From Zopfochytrium polystomum (taxonomy: Eukaryota; Chytridiomycota; Chytridiomycetes; Chytridiales; Chytridiaceae): a stretch of DNA of 64,000 bases. The stretch lies in assembly GCA_025765615.1 (NCBI GenBank), contig JAIVFJ010000148.1, positions 62,001 through 126,000 of the forward strand, read 5' to 3'. This document shows, piece after piece, positions 63,908-64,000 of the stretch. The position numbers and the translations under genes were made by a program. The number at the start of each line of letters is the position of its first letter. Within the stretch, counting starts at the first letter, position 1. The notes under the pieces were generated by a model. That model worked only from the letters and a program-made list of their open reading frames with translations, was not told the origin of the DNA and made no database searches.

Positions 63908-64000
63908 ATGGATGATTTTCGGACAGCACCACCAGTCAACCAAACCTTCCAGTCGAAGAATTCCCTATTCGACTTTGTGGTGCAGTTCGCAACTCAGCAC
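63908..64000 (+). CDS. 5' end of a gene cut by the window edge (possibly FAR1-like)
   Basis: An ATG at 63908 opens a frame that runs off the right edge. The 31 residues visible end in FQSKNSLFDFVVQFATQH. The pattern Phe-x-Ser..Leu-x-Asp-Phe-Val-x-x-Phe-Ala..His resembles the start of FAR1/WRKY-GCM1-type DNA-binding domains found in fungal MULE-derived proteins. With so little sequence this is only a suggestion. Confidence 0.4.
   Translation, partial: MDDFRTAPPVNQTFQSKNSLFDFVVQFATQH

Overview
The window is a eukaryotic, GC-rich, intron-bearing sequence that looks like a flagellated (zoosporic) fungus, most likely a chytrid. Introns are short (about 50-90 bp) with GT..AG ends. A complete IQUB homologue (a ciliary/flagellar protein) sits beside a C11orf65/MFI homologue. 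Fungus-type genes include a cytochrome c peroxidase, an OPT oligopeptide transporter, GT32 (Och1-like) glycosyltransferases and NLP-type necrosis-inducing proteins. I infer the lineage from gene content and cannot name a species.

Layout. 1-5.8 kb: two paralogous protein kinases on the minus strand, separated by 3.6 kb of simple-sequence DNA. 7.1-14.9 kb: a complete non-LTR retrotransposon with a perfect 16-bp target-site duplication, itself interrupted by a 317-bp solo LTR with a 5-bp duplication and a strong heat-shock-element array. 16.6-30.7 kb: a housekeeping block with a SET methyltransferase, NAA38-like Sm protein, C11orf65/MFI homologue, IQUB, two orphan multi-pass membrane proteins, a DNAJB12/14-type Hsp40 and cytochrome c peroxidase. 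31.5-35.9 kb: two convergent alpha/beta-hydrolase paralogues. 36.2-38.8 kb: two NLP genes. 39.9-43.9 kb: one intact GT32 gene among four decayed relics. 45-53.8 kb: a putative type I membrane protein, an OPT transporter, an 11-mer-repeat amphipathic helix protein and an atypical SDR. 55-55.9 kb: tRNA-His and an intron-containing tRNA-Ile. 56.06-59.81 kb: a young Tc1/mariner-class transposon with 184-bp inverted repeats, a DD34E transposase and a second convergent gene, inserted beside or within an older Tc1 relic. 60.6-63.5 kb: a PNGase A-like gene and a broken copy of part of it. The right edge cuts a possible FAR1-like gene.

Two themes run through the region. Local duplication is pervasive: kinases, membrane proteins, hydrolases, NLPs, GT32 and PNGase A all occur as tandem or inverted sets at different stages of decay. 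Many otherwise well conserved genes also carry single-base frame breaks, often at homopolymers. I read most of these as assembly indels rather than real pseudogenes, while the GT32, PNGase and Tc1 relics look truly decayed.

The most interesting items are the two-gene long-TIR transposon, the heat-shock-element LTR, the head-to-head IQUB-C11orf65 pair with 39 bp between start codons, and the paired NLP genes with no visible signal peptide.
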